Positions 44,346 through 56,092 of a stretch of 64,000 bases of DNA are shown here, in pieces; position 1 is the first letter of the stretch; each line of letters begins with the position of its first letter. Under the pieces are notes generated by a model that saw only the letters and a program-made list of their open reading frames with translations, ran no database searches and was not told the origin of the DNA. The DNA lies in contig CM070720.1 in assembly GCA_036346275.1 (NCBI GenBank), forward strand, positions 12,873,278 to 12,937,277. Reading direction: 5' to 3'. Position numbers and translations under genes: made by a program. Origin of the DNA: Otatea glauca (lineage: Eukaryota; Streptophyta; Magnoliopsida; Poales; Poaceae).

Positions 44346-45683
44346 TGTTAGTGTTATGCCCTTGAGGCAATCATTTAGATGATTGTAACATGACTATGTT
44401 TATGAATAATAATATGATTATTGGTCCAATGAATGTACATCATTGTATTGATCAACAAGTATGTGACTTGCTTATGAAGCTCTTTACTTAATGATGTAAT
44501 TCGATAAATATCTCTGATCGGATATCATCGTATAGGACAACGATGAATAGATCAGCACATGTAGTGATCGATGATCATGCTTCATAGATCATGGGATATG
44601 GAGATATCATCTATACATTGTGGACGCATGTTGAAGAACATGGGTTAGATAGACCCGCAATGGGACATCTGCGAGAATGTTTCATTCTTATGTGTCATCG
44701 ATGTATCTCATACCTAGTAGATGTATGATCCTTAGACCCGAGATTGTCATATTCCCTACATGTGTAATAGTTTTCCTTGGGGCTATCAAACACTACTTCC
44801 TAACCGGATAGTTATAAAGGTAGCTTTCATGTTTACTATGAAGCGTGCGAGGGAGAAATGTGATCAAGATGGAATTTGCCACTCCAATGAAACGGAGATA
44901 TATGACAAGGCCACTCGTGTGATATGATTAAGGAAGTGCATGGCCATGCCGTGATTGAGAGTCAATCACAACTTATTAATATATCACGGATCGACGATGG
45001 ATTGAATCATCAAAGGATGACATGCTTCTCGCCTTGAGATCAATCTTCATATACTTGGCAAAGGGATTATTACATGAGTACTTTTGATAGGTTACTGTCC
45101 GATTTGATCATAGTATGTTTGGAGTTGGCATACTTTGCAAGAAGCCACTACCAACTATTGGATTGAAAAGGAGTTTTCGAATCCATGTCCAAGCGTATGT
45201 GAACCTGCAGGTCACACACTTAATGGTTGGGGCGCATTAATTTGGATTGGATCCGTAATTAATGAACCTCGTGGGCTTAGCACGTGATGGGCCCTAGTTT
45301 AGGGTTTCATCTCGTTGCTATATAAGGAGGAGGAGGAGGTGCGGGGTGTGCTTTCCCACGGTTTAGGAGTGATTCACTCGAAACCCTAGCCTACTCCTCT
45401 CGCGCCTGCCGAGCGACTGGTGCTTGCACACCGACGCACGGCGTTAAGATCTCTGGGCGTGTGGACTCATGCGGTGGCGCTGCTGCGGCTAGCTGCGTGG
45501 GAGGGCGATCCACTACATCGACGCAACGACTGCGGCGAGAACGATCCACTACATCGACGCGCGAAGGATTCCGCAACTGCGCGTCTAGTGGTAATCTTAT
45601 CTATGATCCCCTTCTTGCGAGTAGCTTTCTGGTTTCGCGGTGGAATTTTTTTGTGCTAGCGTAGCATACCGCATTCCTCTACA
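44346..45683 (+). repeat. Element G: Ty1/copia solo LTR with TSD GCAAC
   Basis: 1,338 bp, tgttagtgttatgccc to ccgcattcctctaca, flanked by GCAAC at 44341-44345 and 45684-45688. It is the reverse complement of the H LTRs (50803-52134, 57650-58985), so it is the same family. A TATA box gctatataagg is near 45318. The short open frames in 45390-45660 are LTR leader. Confidence 0.95.
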
Positions 45684-45776
45684 GCAACCACTCATAAGAT
45701 GAAGCCACATGAGAACGTGAAGATCGACTCAAGAAGGAATTTCCAGATTTCTTCTAGCCCTCGCCAAATCTCGAGG
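45684..45776 (+). pseudogene. Element D chromodomain, last part and polyprotein end
   Basis: It resumes the same frame as before G: HS, stop, DEAT, stop, EREDRLKKEFPDFF and TAG. The two in-frame stops (TAA for Glu/Gln and TGA for Trp) are decay. The typical EATWEREDxL chromodomain end is clear. Confidence 0.8.
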
Positions 45777-45787
45777 ACGAGATTTTT

Positions 45788-45803
45788 GTAAGGGGGGTAG
45801 GTT
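45788..45803 (+). promoter_or_regulatory. Element D polypurine tract
   Basis: gtaaggggggtaggt lies just before the 3' LTR (45805). It is the priming site for plus-strand DNA in this family. Confidence 0.8.
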
Positions 45804-45804
45804 T

Positions 45805-48125
45805 GTAACATCCTTAAAAATGGGTAAAAATAAGAAATTAAATAATATATTTGAATAAGTTTTAATTTGTATTTGCCTGGGTTTTTCTGAATTTTTATGA
45901 GTTTTCTTGATTTCTTTCAATTATTGATTAAAGAAAAAATTCCTTTTTCAAATCAACCAACCATTACTTAAGTAATAAGAAAAGATTTGTAAAACAAAAA
46001 AATAATAAAAAAATTCTTGTAAATTTCGTGGAGCTATCCAAAACACAAAATATAATTTTAAAGTCATGTCAAAATATTAAATGATGAAAAGAAAGGTAAT
46101 TTAATGAATCAAGACTAGCAATAGTAAAAATGTCAGAAATTAAATATTCATAATTTCGATGTGAAAAAATTTATATTATCTTCTCCCTGGATAGAGTCAT
46201 CTTCAGTAAAAATATCAGGAGATAATCATTAAGTTGGATATTTATAAAAATTCAAAAACTGAATAGCTAAAATGTTGGAAACTCCAATGTCAGAATTTAA
46301 TTAAATAAACTGTCAGGAATCTGAAGATGAAACTTTTACAGGAAGACAATGTTCCCATAATAAACCTGAAAAAAAAAGTTTTTAAATTTTTTAATAATAT
46401 AAGTGTACCTAAATAAATGTAAAACAGAATGCATAAATTTGTGCACAGTGCATTGTCAGAATTTTTCTAAATTCTACTGATGAGTAATAGGTCTGAAATT
46501 TTTATGGTAGGTTTTAAACTAGTTCAGGTACTTTCGATAAATTCCTCATTAATTTACCGATTATATTAAAAATGGATTCAGTGAACCCAATTCGGCCTTC
46601 TCACAGATCAAACCAGAGTTCTCCTCTCTCTCTGCCGCGCAGGCCCAATTCACTGTGTGGTCCCACCTGTCAGCCACTGCAACTGACTTCTTCTTCCCCT
46701 CTCACAGCCGAGCTCGCGTGTGACTGAAGTGCTTCACCGGCTGTATCTTCGCCACCTCTGCCACTCTGCGACTCCCGAGGAAACCGCCTCGTTACTAGCT
46801 TGCCATGCCTTGTCCTCGCCCAAGAAATCCGCAATTTGGCCCATGCCTTCTCCTGTTCTGGCGCCGAAAAACTCAGCCAAGTTCACACCAGGTGACGGGC
46901 TCATCTACAATGAATCCCTCGGCTATAATTACCGGATTGAGTTCGCCAAAGACCGTGCTTCAAAACCCCTCTAGTCTCGTCCATCCTACTCCATTGATCA
47001 CTGCCAATTTCGCGTTTTCCAGAATCAGCCGACGAACCCTAGCTTTCGGTTCGTGATCGATTGAAGGTGATGCAAGCAACCATTCATCAATTGCTTTTCG
47101 TTATAGCATCACCAACTCACAAGAATCAAAACCCCTCTGTTATTTCCAGCGATCTTTAACCGGAGCTCTGCCGCCATCGAGCCCCCTTCTTCTCCAAAAC
47201 CGCCGAACGGTGGTGAGCTAATTCGAGTCTCCTCTGTGCTCTCTACTGATCAAAATGGAACCTCTAGGACCCGTGGATGCTTTAGGTAGAACCGATTCCG
47301 TCGGAGATGCCCTCTGTCACCGACACGGCAGGTTGCCATGGCCTCCGCCGCTCGGCCATGATGGCGACCCATCTACGGTAGTCGCCGAGGGCTTTTGAGC
47401 TATCCCCTAGGTGCGCACTATCATGATGAAGCCGTAGGTGTAACCCATTCCTCCTGGCCAGAGCAAGTTCGCCGGCGGCGAGCCAAAGCCGTGCGCGCCC
47501 TGTTTCGTGTCCCTGACAGGTAGACTTGGCTTGTCAATGATCCGGCGGGATTCAAATAGAATCTGGCACGCCACGAAAGACATTTTCGTTTCACTGAAAC
47601 CGTATTTCGTTATTTTTCCTGTTTTTCAAAACTAGTTCAATTCCAAACTTCAATATCTTTTGCATCTTAAATCCAAATGAGATGAAACCAATTTCTAAAT
47701 TCACCTAGAATCAAGAGCTTCCAGAATATGTAAAAATATTTTGAAAGGATATTCTGGAAAAACATTTTAATACAAAGGTGAATAGTAGATATGAAAATAG
47801 ACTAAATGTAGAAACTTTGCAAATAAAGTTGAAATTGTATGGAACCAATTTTGTTGTGATTCTCATTCTACTAGGAACCCATGCATATAAAAATATTTGG
47901 TTAACTAGTCATGTTATGTCTTTTCTATTGAAATCAAATGTAGTTAGTTTGATTATATAATAATAAATAAATTAATAAGAAATGAATTTCAGGAGGGTGC
48001 TAAGCAAATTTCTTTTTCAGCATGATAGTAGTGTGATGTTAGGATAGATAAAAACATTGGATAACTGATGGGTTATGCAAATAGGTTGTGTTCTAGTATA
48101 AAAGGGCATAAGTAAGCATATGCAA

Positions 48126-48163
<38 letters not shown>

Positions 48164-48351
48164 ATGGGTATGTGTTTATATAAGGCCATGCATGCATCTA
48201 ATAAATAGCACATGAGGATTTTAGTCCAAAAGAAGTAAAGGTAACCACCAATGAAAAGACAATATAACCATATAAACTTGAATCATAATCTTACCAATCG
48301 AAACTCATGGTTCTCTGAATAAGCTTTTATTTGGATTTTCTATCTGTCTTC
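45805..48351 (+). repeat. Element D 3' LTR, cut by CACTA element I
   Basis: It matches the 5' LTR from 21503 to about 24290. The TATA box of the 5' copy (ctataaata) is ctataatta here (near 46923), and the ATG of the LTR exon is ATC (47125). It lacks 237 bp present in the 5' copy. It is cut at ctgtcttc by the CACTA terminus; the remainder is outside the window. Confidence 0.9.
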
Positions 48352-48383
48352 CACTACTACAGAAAGGCTTATATTAGACGCCT

Positions 48384-48690
48384 CATTATAGACGGTTCCT
48401 CAAAACCGTCTGTGATGAATAATATCACTGACGGTTTTATATTGAAACCGTCAGTGACATTATCACAGACGGTACTCTACAAAAACCGTTAGTGATATAC
48501 ATCATTATCACAGACAGTTTTAGTTAAAAACCGTTTGTGAAGATATCACAGACGGTTATTTTATAAAACCGTCTGTAATATCACGTATTATCCCAGACGG
48601 TTTTGTAATAAAACCGTCTTTGATATATCATAGGAATGCTTTGTTTATCATTGACGGTTTTTTATAAAACCGTCTAAGATTTCTATCAGC
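48384..48690. repeat. CACTA 5' subterminal palindromes (seven copies)
   Basis: Seven 30-35-bp imperfect palindromes of the form GACGGTTTT...AAAACCGTC start near 48392, 48428, 48464, 48509, 48547, 48593 and 48652. Subterminal repeats like these bind the element's own protein in CACTA transposons. Confidence 0.85.
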
Positions 48691-49011
48691 AATATAAAAT
48701 ACAGAGCCCGAGCCACTTGGTGCATTTTAGGGTTTCGGGATCTATTTTCATTTGCTCTGGTACAGTCGGGTGTGAGGCGATTTGGTAAAAGAAGACCGTT
48801 GATTTTGAAGGGTGATTGAGGATCCATTTGATTTTGGTGATCTAAGGTTAGTAACGGTGTCTAATTGTAGTATATTCAAGATCTTGCTTGGTAAGGATAG
48901 AATTTGATGATTTTTTAGATTTAGCTTGTAGATTCATGTGTTCTTTCTATGTAAGGGTAGTAATGGGTTTTACTTGCATTAACACTAATTAATGCTATAT
49001 GCTTGGCGTAG
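48691..49011 (+). other. CACTA TNP2 leader
   Basis: Untranslated stretch between the palindromes and the TNP2 start. It has cagagcccgagcc and gattttggtgatctaag|gttagt, which could be a donor site near 48848. No ORF is credible here. Confidence 0.4.
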
Positions 49012-50802
49012 ATGGACCGAAGATGGATGTACACTAAGAACCGTGTGTGTCCGAGTACATTAATGGCGTCTCTTTTAGAAGAGCTGAGAAGAGGATATGT
49101 TTAATAAGGGGCAGTTTATGTCTTGTCCGTGCATTGGTGTGAGAATATGAAGATGTTTGAAACTTTGCGCAGATCGAAGCACACTTGATTATGAGGGTTT
49201 CAAAATAGGGTATACATGTTGGACCATCCACGGTGAAGAGCGGGAGATACAGAAGCGGTACTAACATGGTCGACGAAGTCAATGATATGTCGGATGGTCA
49301 TATCGATTGTGGTTACGATGAGGATAGGTTGCGGAAGATAATCTGAATCGATCTTTGCGATGTAGAAGGGAACCATGATGATAGAGAATATGGTAAATTC
49401 TGGGGCTTGATGGAGGACTCGGAGAAACCTTTGTTCCCAGGCTGCAAGTCGAAATACACAAGGTTGTCATCCGTGCTTGAACTGCTAAAATTGAAAGCAA
49501 GCAACGGTTGGTCCGATAAGAGTTTCACAGCGCTGTTACGTTTATTGGCGGACATACTTCCCGAGGGAAACGAGTTGCCGACAACCACCTACAAAGCTAA
49601 GAAGGTTCTTTGTCCCTTGGGAATGGATGTAGAAAGAATACATGCATGTCCGAACGATCGTATCTGTCTCGCCAAGAGTACGCGAACTTGCACATATGTC
49701 CTGTGTGCAACGCATCCCGGTACAAGTGTAAGAGCCATTCGAATGATGAAAGTGAGGGCATCCAGGTGATGAAAGGACCTCCTGCTAAGGTGGCATGGTA
49801 TCTGCCTATAATTCCTCGTTTGAAGCGTTTGTTTGCGAACCCAAATGAGGCAAAATCTGTGCGTTGGCACTCGGAGGAGCGTAAGAACGATGGAATGCTA
49901 AGGCACCTGCCGATTCCATCCAATGGAGAAACATCGATAGGAGGTTTCAAGAATTCGGTGAGGATCCGAGGAATATAAGGTTTGGATTGAGTACAGATGG
50001 AATGAATCCTTTCGGTAACATGAGTAGCCGGCATAGCACTTGGCCCGTGAATCTCTGTATCTACAACCTTCCTCCTTGGTTGTGTATGAAGCGCAAGTAC
50101 ATTTTGTTGTCCGTACTTATCCAAGGACCGAAACAACCTGAGAACGATATTGATGTGTACCTAGCACCATTGGTGGAAGATTTGAAAACACTATGGGTTC
50201 CCGGGGTACAGGTATGGGATGCGTACAAACGAGAGAACTTCACTTTGCACTGCCTTTTGTTCTGCACCATAAATGATTACCCTGCTCTTGGTAACCTATC
50301 AGGCCAGAGTACAAAAGGAACCAAAGCCTTCACTCACTGCTTAGACAATACCGAGAGTGTGTGGCTGAATCACTCGCGCAAAACTGTTTACATGCATCAC
50401 CGTAGGTTCCTTCGGAGGAATCACCCATACCGCAAAATGAAAAAACAATTCGATGGAACGAACGAAGACAGTTTAGCTCCAAAGCCTTTAAGTGGGATAG
50501 ATATCCATGATATGGTTAAGAACTTGGATGTTGCGTTTGGAAAGGGGCGTAAATCGAGGTCCCGTGAGAAGAGCACGTGGAAGAAGAGATCAATATTTTG
50601 GGACCTACCTTATTGGGAGCACCTAGAAGTTTGGCACTGCATCGACGTGATGCACGTGGAGAAGAATGTCTGTGATAGCTTGATTGGTCTCTTATTGAAT
50701 ATTAAAGGCAAATCAAAGGACAGTATCAATGCACGCCTTGACTTGGTCAATATGGGCATAAGACCTGAGTTAGCACCGAAAGAGATAGATACAGGCCAAA
50801 CA
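49012..50802 (+). pseudogene. CACTA TNP2 transposase, N-terminal part
   Basis: ATG at 49012 starts MDRRWMYTKNR, the usual beginning of TNP2, but stops follow soon. From 49407 the text is EDSEKPLFPGCKSKYTRLSS and GWSDKSFTALLRLLADILPE, shifts frame near 49650 (LHICPVCNASRYKCK, zinc-ligand-like), and from 49987 holds the Transposase_21 domain with LSTDGMNPFGNMSSRHSTWP and NLPPWLCMKRKYI. It ends at 50802 in GQT, where H is inserted. The protein would cut the element ends. Confidence 0.85.
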
Positions 50803-52134
50803 TGAAGAGGAACGCGGTATGCTACGCTAGCACAAAAAAAATCTACCACGTAACCAGAAAGCTACTCGCAAGAAGGGGATCATAGATAAGATTACCACTA
50901 GACGCGCAGTAGCGGAATCCTTCGCGCGTCGATGTAGTGGATCGTCCTCGCCTTGCCGTGGATTGTCCTCCCACGCCGCGATCGCGGCAGCAGCGTCACA
51001 CCGCATGAGTCCACACGTCCGAGAGATGGAACGCCGTGCGTCGTGTGCAAGCACCGTCGCTCGCGAGGGGCAGCGAGAGGAGTAGGCTAGGGTTTGAGTG
51101 AATCACTCCTAAACCGTGGAAAGCACACCATGCGCCCTCCTCCTCCTCCTTATATAGCCACGAGATGAAACCCTAAACTAGGGCCCATCAGCGTGCTAAG
51201 CCCACGAGGTTCATTAATTACGGATCCAATCCAAATTAATGCGTCCCAGCCCATTAAGTGTGTGACCCTGCAAGTTCACGTACGTTTGGACATGGATTCG
51301 AAAACTCCTTTTCAATCCAATAGTTGGTAGTGGCTTCTTGCAAAGTATGCCAACTCCCAAACATACTATGATCAAATCGAGATGAACCTATCAAAAGTAC
51401 TCATGTAATAATCCCTTTGCCAAGTATATGAAGATTGATCTCAAGGCGAGAAGCATGTCATCCTTTGATGATTCAATCCATCTCTCGTATCCGTGATATA
51501 TTAATAAGTTGTGATTGACTCCTCAATCACGGCATGGCCATGCACTTCCTTAATCATATCACACGAGTGACCTTGTCATATATCTCCGTTTCATTGGAGT
51601 GGCAAATTCCATCTTGACTGCTCACTTCCCTCTGCACGTTTCATAGTAAACATGAAAGCTACCTTTATAACTATCCGGTTAGGAAGTAGTGTTTGATAGC
51701 CCCAAGGAAAACTATTACACATGTAGGGAATATGACAATCTCAGGTCTAAGGATCATACATCTACTAGGTATGAGATACACTGATGACACATAAGAATGA
51801 AACATTCTCGCAGTGTCACATTGCGGGTCTATCTAACCCATGTTCTTCAACATGCGTCCACAATGTATAGATGATATCTCCATATCCCATGATCTATGAA
51901 GCATGATCATCGATCACTACATGTCTTGATCTATTCATCGTTGTCCTATCGATGATATCCGATCAGAGATATTTATCGAATTACATCATTAAGTAAAGAG
52001 CTTCATAAGCAAGTCACATACTTGTTGATCAATACAATGATATACATTCATTGGACCAATAATCATATTATTATTCATAAACATAGTCATGTTACAATCA
52101 TCTAAATGATTGCCTCAAGGGCATAACACTAACA
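50803..52134 (-). repeat. Element H 3' LTR
   Basis: It starts tgaagaggaacgcgg and ends cataacactaaca, with a minus-strand TATA box (plus ccttatatagcc near 51150). It is almost the same as 57650-58985 and the reverse complement of solo LTR G. Confidence 0.95.
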
Positions 52135-52154
52135 ATCTCCCACTTGCACTTGAA

Positions 52155-53480
52155 TCAATCAATTAAGTATCTAATACCAATAGACCTTGTGTGTGCCTCA
52201 TGCTTAGGCTGTGGCAGTGGCTTTGTCAACGGATCGGCCACATTGGCTTCCGTATGTACTTTGCATATTCTCACGTCACCTCTATCCACAATCTCGCGAA
52301 TAAGGTGAAAGCGACGGAGTATGTGTTTAGACTTCTGATGTGATCTAGGCTCTTTTGCTTGTGCAATGGCACCACTATTATCACAATAGATGTCCATTAG
52401 ACTAGAGGCACTAGCGACCACACCAAGCTCTGTGATAAACTTCTTAATCCACACAGCTTCCTTTGCGGCCTCCGAAGCGCAATGTACTCCGCTTCATCGT
52501 AGAGTCGGCCACCGTGTTTTGCTTGGAACTCTTCCACTTCTGCTCCTCCATTAAGTGTAAACACAAACCGGATTGCGATCGAAAATCATCTTTGTCGGTT
52601 TGGAAGCTTGCATCGGTGTAACCCTTTGCAACAGATCTTCCTCACCTCTAAAAACAAGGAACATACCCTTAGTTCTTCTCAAGTACTTGAGGATATTTTT
52701 ACGACTATCCAATGACCATCACGAGGATCCGCTTGGTATCCGCCGTGACACTTAGAGCATATGAGACATCCGGCGTGTAAAGATCATGGCATACATAATA
52801 GACCCAATAGCTGAAGCATATGGAATCTTGCTCATCTGTCTCGCTCATCGGATGTCGAAGGACACCGATTCTTGCAGAGACCCGATGCCATGTGACATTG
52901 GCATGAAACCTCTCTTGGATTCATGCATATTGAACCTTTTCAATATCTTGTCAATGTATGTTTCTGACTTAATCCAATTAACCTTTTGATCTATCTCTAT
53001 AGATTTTTATGCCCAAGATATAGCATGCTTCTCCCAAGTCCTTCATTGAGAAACTCCTTTTCAATGAAGTCTTAACATCTTCAAGCATAGGAATGTCATT
53101 CCCGATCAATAATATGTCATCCACATACAAATCAGAAATACAAGTGCGCTCCCACTAGCCTTCTTGTAAACACAAGGCTCTTCTTCATTTTTGATAAAGT
53201 CAAAACCTTTGACTACTTCATCAAAACGAATATTCCAACTCCGAGATGCTTGCTTTAACCCATAAATGGATCTTTGAAGCTTGCATACCCTTTTAGCATA
53301 TTTAGGATCAACAAAACCTTGAGGTTGTATCATGTATACACCCTCGGAAAGATTCCCATTAAGGAATCTTGTTTTGACATCCATCGCCATATTTCATAAT
53401 CAAAATATGCGACAATAGCTAAAATGATCCTGACGGACTTGAGCATGGCTACGGTGAAAAGTTTCATCATAGTCAACTCA
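52155..53480 (-). pseudogene. Element H reverse transcriptase and RNase H (broken)
   Basis: RT text is on the minus strand at 53390-53106: MDVKTRFLNGNLSEGVYMIQ and VCKLQRSIYGLKQASRSWNI. The YVDD-type box near 53130 is frameshifted. The RNase H end at 52454-52155 has IYCDNSGAIAQAKEPRSHQK and HTEANVADPLTKPL, typical of copia. The part between is in several frames. Confidence 0.85.
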
Positions 53481-54740
53481 TTGAACTTGTTTGAAACCCT
53501 TTGCCACCAACCGTGCCTTATAGATCTGAACATTTCCATCTCGTCTATCTTTTCTTGAAAATCCATTTGCACTCAATAGTTTTACACCATCGGAGAGTCG
53601 ACCAAGTTCCAAACTTGATTGTCATGCATGGATTGAATTTGGATCTCATGGCTTCAAGCCATTTTTGAGTTTGGGTCTATCATTGCTTCTTCATAAGTCG
53701 TGGGCTCATCATTGTCCAACAATAATATGTCATTCCCATATCTAATAGGTACATGGCGTGGCCTCCCGACCTCGTGTAAGTGAGTCTCTTCCACAGGTTG
53801 TACAACACTTTGTACATCTTGTGAAGGTTGATGGTAGCTTGAACATATTCATGTGATTCTCGAACTTCATCAAGATACACATCACTCCTCTGATTTCTTT
53901 TGAAAGAAACTCTTTCTCCAAAAGACACCATTTGAGCAACAAAAACTTTGTTCTCGTTTCTTTTGTAAAAGTAATATCCTTTTGTTTCTTTAGGATACCC
54001 CACAAAAGCATTTTTCGATTTAGGTGCGAGTTTATCGATTGTAAGCGTTTTACATAAGCCTCACATCCCCATATCTTGAGAAATGACAACATGGGTCTTC
54101 TCGGTCCATATCTCATATGGTGTCTTCTCAGCAGTTTTGATGAGACCCTATTCAAAGTGAGCAATTGTCTCTAGAGCGAAACCCGGAAGGATAATGGCGG
54201 ATCTGTTTGGTGATCATTGACGAACCATATCTAATAAAGTTCGATTCGTCGTTCGGACACGCCATTCCATTGAGGCGTTCTGGCGGAGTAAGTTGCGAAC
54301 GATTCCACATTGCTTTAGATGATCACCAAACTCTTGGCTCAAGTATTCGCCACCACGATCGGATCGTAAGTGTTTTATTGTTTTGCCAAGTTGATTTTGT
54401 ACTTCGTTCAAACTCTTTGAACCTTTCAAAAGTTTCAGATTTATGCCTCATTAAATAGATATATCCATATCTCTGAAGTCATCGGTAAAAGTTACAAAAT
54501 CTTCAAACCCACCCCTAGCAATCGAGCTCATTGGTCCACATACATCTGTATGTACTAGGGCCAATAATTCACTTGCTCTCTCACTAAAACACATGAAATG
54601 GGCTTTTGTCATCTTGCCAAGTAAACAAGATTCACATGTTTCAAATGATTCAAAATCAAATGAGGTTAGAAATCCATCACCATGGAGCTTCTTCATGCGC
54701 TTCTCATTTATATGACCTAGCGACAATGCCACAAAAGGTA
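53481..54740 (-). pseudogene. Element H integrase (broken)
   Basis: The GAG-pre-integrase segment at 54732-54451 has LGHINEKRMKKLHGDGFLTS and CESCLLGKMTKAHF (zinc ligands) and HTDVCGPMSS. The core continues at 54429-54214 with LRSDRGGEYLSQEF and C-terminal integrase text to about 53680. Frames change several times. Confidence 0.85.
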
Positions 54741-55220
54741 GGGTTCAAATCATTAGGCGATGCCTTTTACATTAATATTATAGACAGTTTTTCTTGAGTT
54801 CAGGGCGTACAACCCATCCACCATGGGGCAATGACCATAATACATATCATTCAAAATATCGAACAAACAAAGTTCTTTATTCGAAATCATAACCTTCATG
54901 TTCCAAACAAGAAGATGATATAATGTTTCTACTCAAAGATGGAACAAAATAATAATTATTGAGTTCTAAAACTAATCCACGAAGGCAAATGCAATGGGTA
55001 TGTGCCAGCAGCAAGACCAGCAACTCTTGCTTTATTCCCCACGAAAGATCCACTTCTCCTTTTGCCAAGTCTCTACTCTTTATCGGACCACAACGAATTG
55101 CAAATGTGAGCAACCGAACCGTATCATATACCCATGAGCTTAGTGAAGAAGTAGCAAGATTAATTTCTATAACATTAATACCTGAAGTGGAAACCACATT
55201 TCCATTCTTCTTATCTGCCA
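54741..55220 (-). pseudogene. Element H protease region (broken)
   Basis: The minus ORF 55197-54877 has SWVYDTVRLLTFAI where copia proteases have WxxDTGAxxHxx. The Gly of the DTG active site is not kept (DTV). The later text NNYYFVPSLSRNIISSSCL matches the end of the copia protease region. Confidence 0.75.
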
Positions 55221-56092
55221 GGTACTTTTCGCAGTTCCGTTTCCAATGCCCTGATTTCTTGCAATAGAAGCATTGGGTATCAGGTTGAGGGCCAACTTTA
55301 AGCTTCTGAAGCTTAGTTTTGAGGGTTGCGATCTCATCTTGAGCCTTGCCCTTGCCCTTGCTCTTTCCCGTTCCCCAGCCTTAGCCTTCCTCTTTTTGAA
55401 AGCAGTTGTTTTCTGAACCATCATCACATGATTGGGTTTTTTCTTAATGCTTTCCTCGGCAGCCTTGAGCATCCCATGTAGCTCGGTTAGGCTTTTCTCC
55501 ATGCTATTCATATGAAAATTCATAATGAATGGCTCAAAGCTCTGAGGCAGAGACTGGAGAATAACATCTGTGGCCAAACCGAGGCTAAGGGAAACTCAAG
55601 TTTTCAATCTCTCAATGTAACCAATCATCTTGATCACGTGGGGTAGACGGATGCCTTGACCCGACTTACAAGCAAATAAAAGCTTTGAGATACCATACCT
55701 CTCAGCTCTTGCTTGATTCCCAAACATGCCCTTCAAGCCCACAATCATATTGTAAGCATCCTGGTCCTCATATTGCTTTTGGAGCTCGAGTCCATGGTGA
55801 CTAGCATGAGACGGTGACCTCTGAAGCATTAACATGCTTTTCATATTCAACCTTCAAATTCGAGCGCATTTTTTTCGGCCGGTTCATCGAGAATTGGATT
55901 CTCTAGAACATAGTCCTTCTTTTCATGCTTGAGAACAATTCTCAGGTTGCGATACCAATCAACAAAATTAGTTCCATTCAGTTTTTCCCTTTCCAAAACC
56001 GATCTCAAAGCAAAACCAGGTGTAGCAGGAGTAGGAGAAGGTGCCATTGAACTACAACAAAAACATGCAAAGATTCTAAGCACTATGTTCAT
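55221..56092 (-). pseudogene. Element H gag with zinc knuckle
   Basis: The N-terminus at 56092-55847 has REKLNGTNFVDWYRNLRIVL, the copia gag start, then QYEDQDAYNMIVGLKGMFGN (55850-55596) and SLPQSFEPFIMNFHMNSMEK (55577-55167). The knuckle CFYCKKSGHWKRNC at 55272-55231 is intact. Frame changes lie at about 55850 and 55590. Confidence 0.85.

Larger units (their letters stand above)
21503..48351 (+). mobile_element. Element D: Tekay/Del-like Ty3/gypsy retrotransposon with five nested insertions
   Basis: The 5' LTR is 21503-28576 and the 3' LTR starts at 45805, both tgtaacatcct. The primer-binding site, two pre-gag ORFs, gag, protease, RT, RNase H, integrase and chromodomain lie between. Inserted DNA: J in the 5' LTR, E and F in gag, G in the chromodomain, and a CACTA transposon in the 3' LTR at 48352. 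Without J the 5' LTR is about 4.5 kb. Pol has many frame breaks. The rest of the 3' LTR must lie beyond the CACTA element, outside the window. Confidence 0.9.

Noticed and set aside
45390..45660. Short ORFs in G and matching ones in the H LTRs (50827-51054, 57674-57856)
   Set aside because: Repeated because the LTR is repeated; no domain or consistent start.
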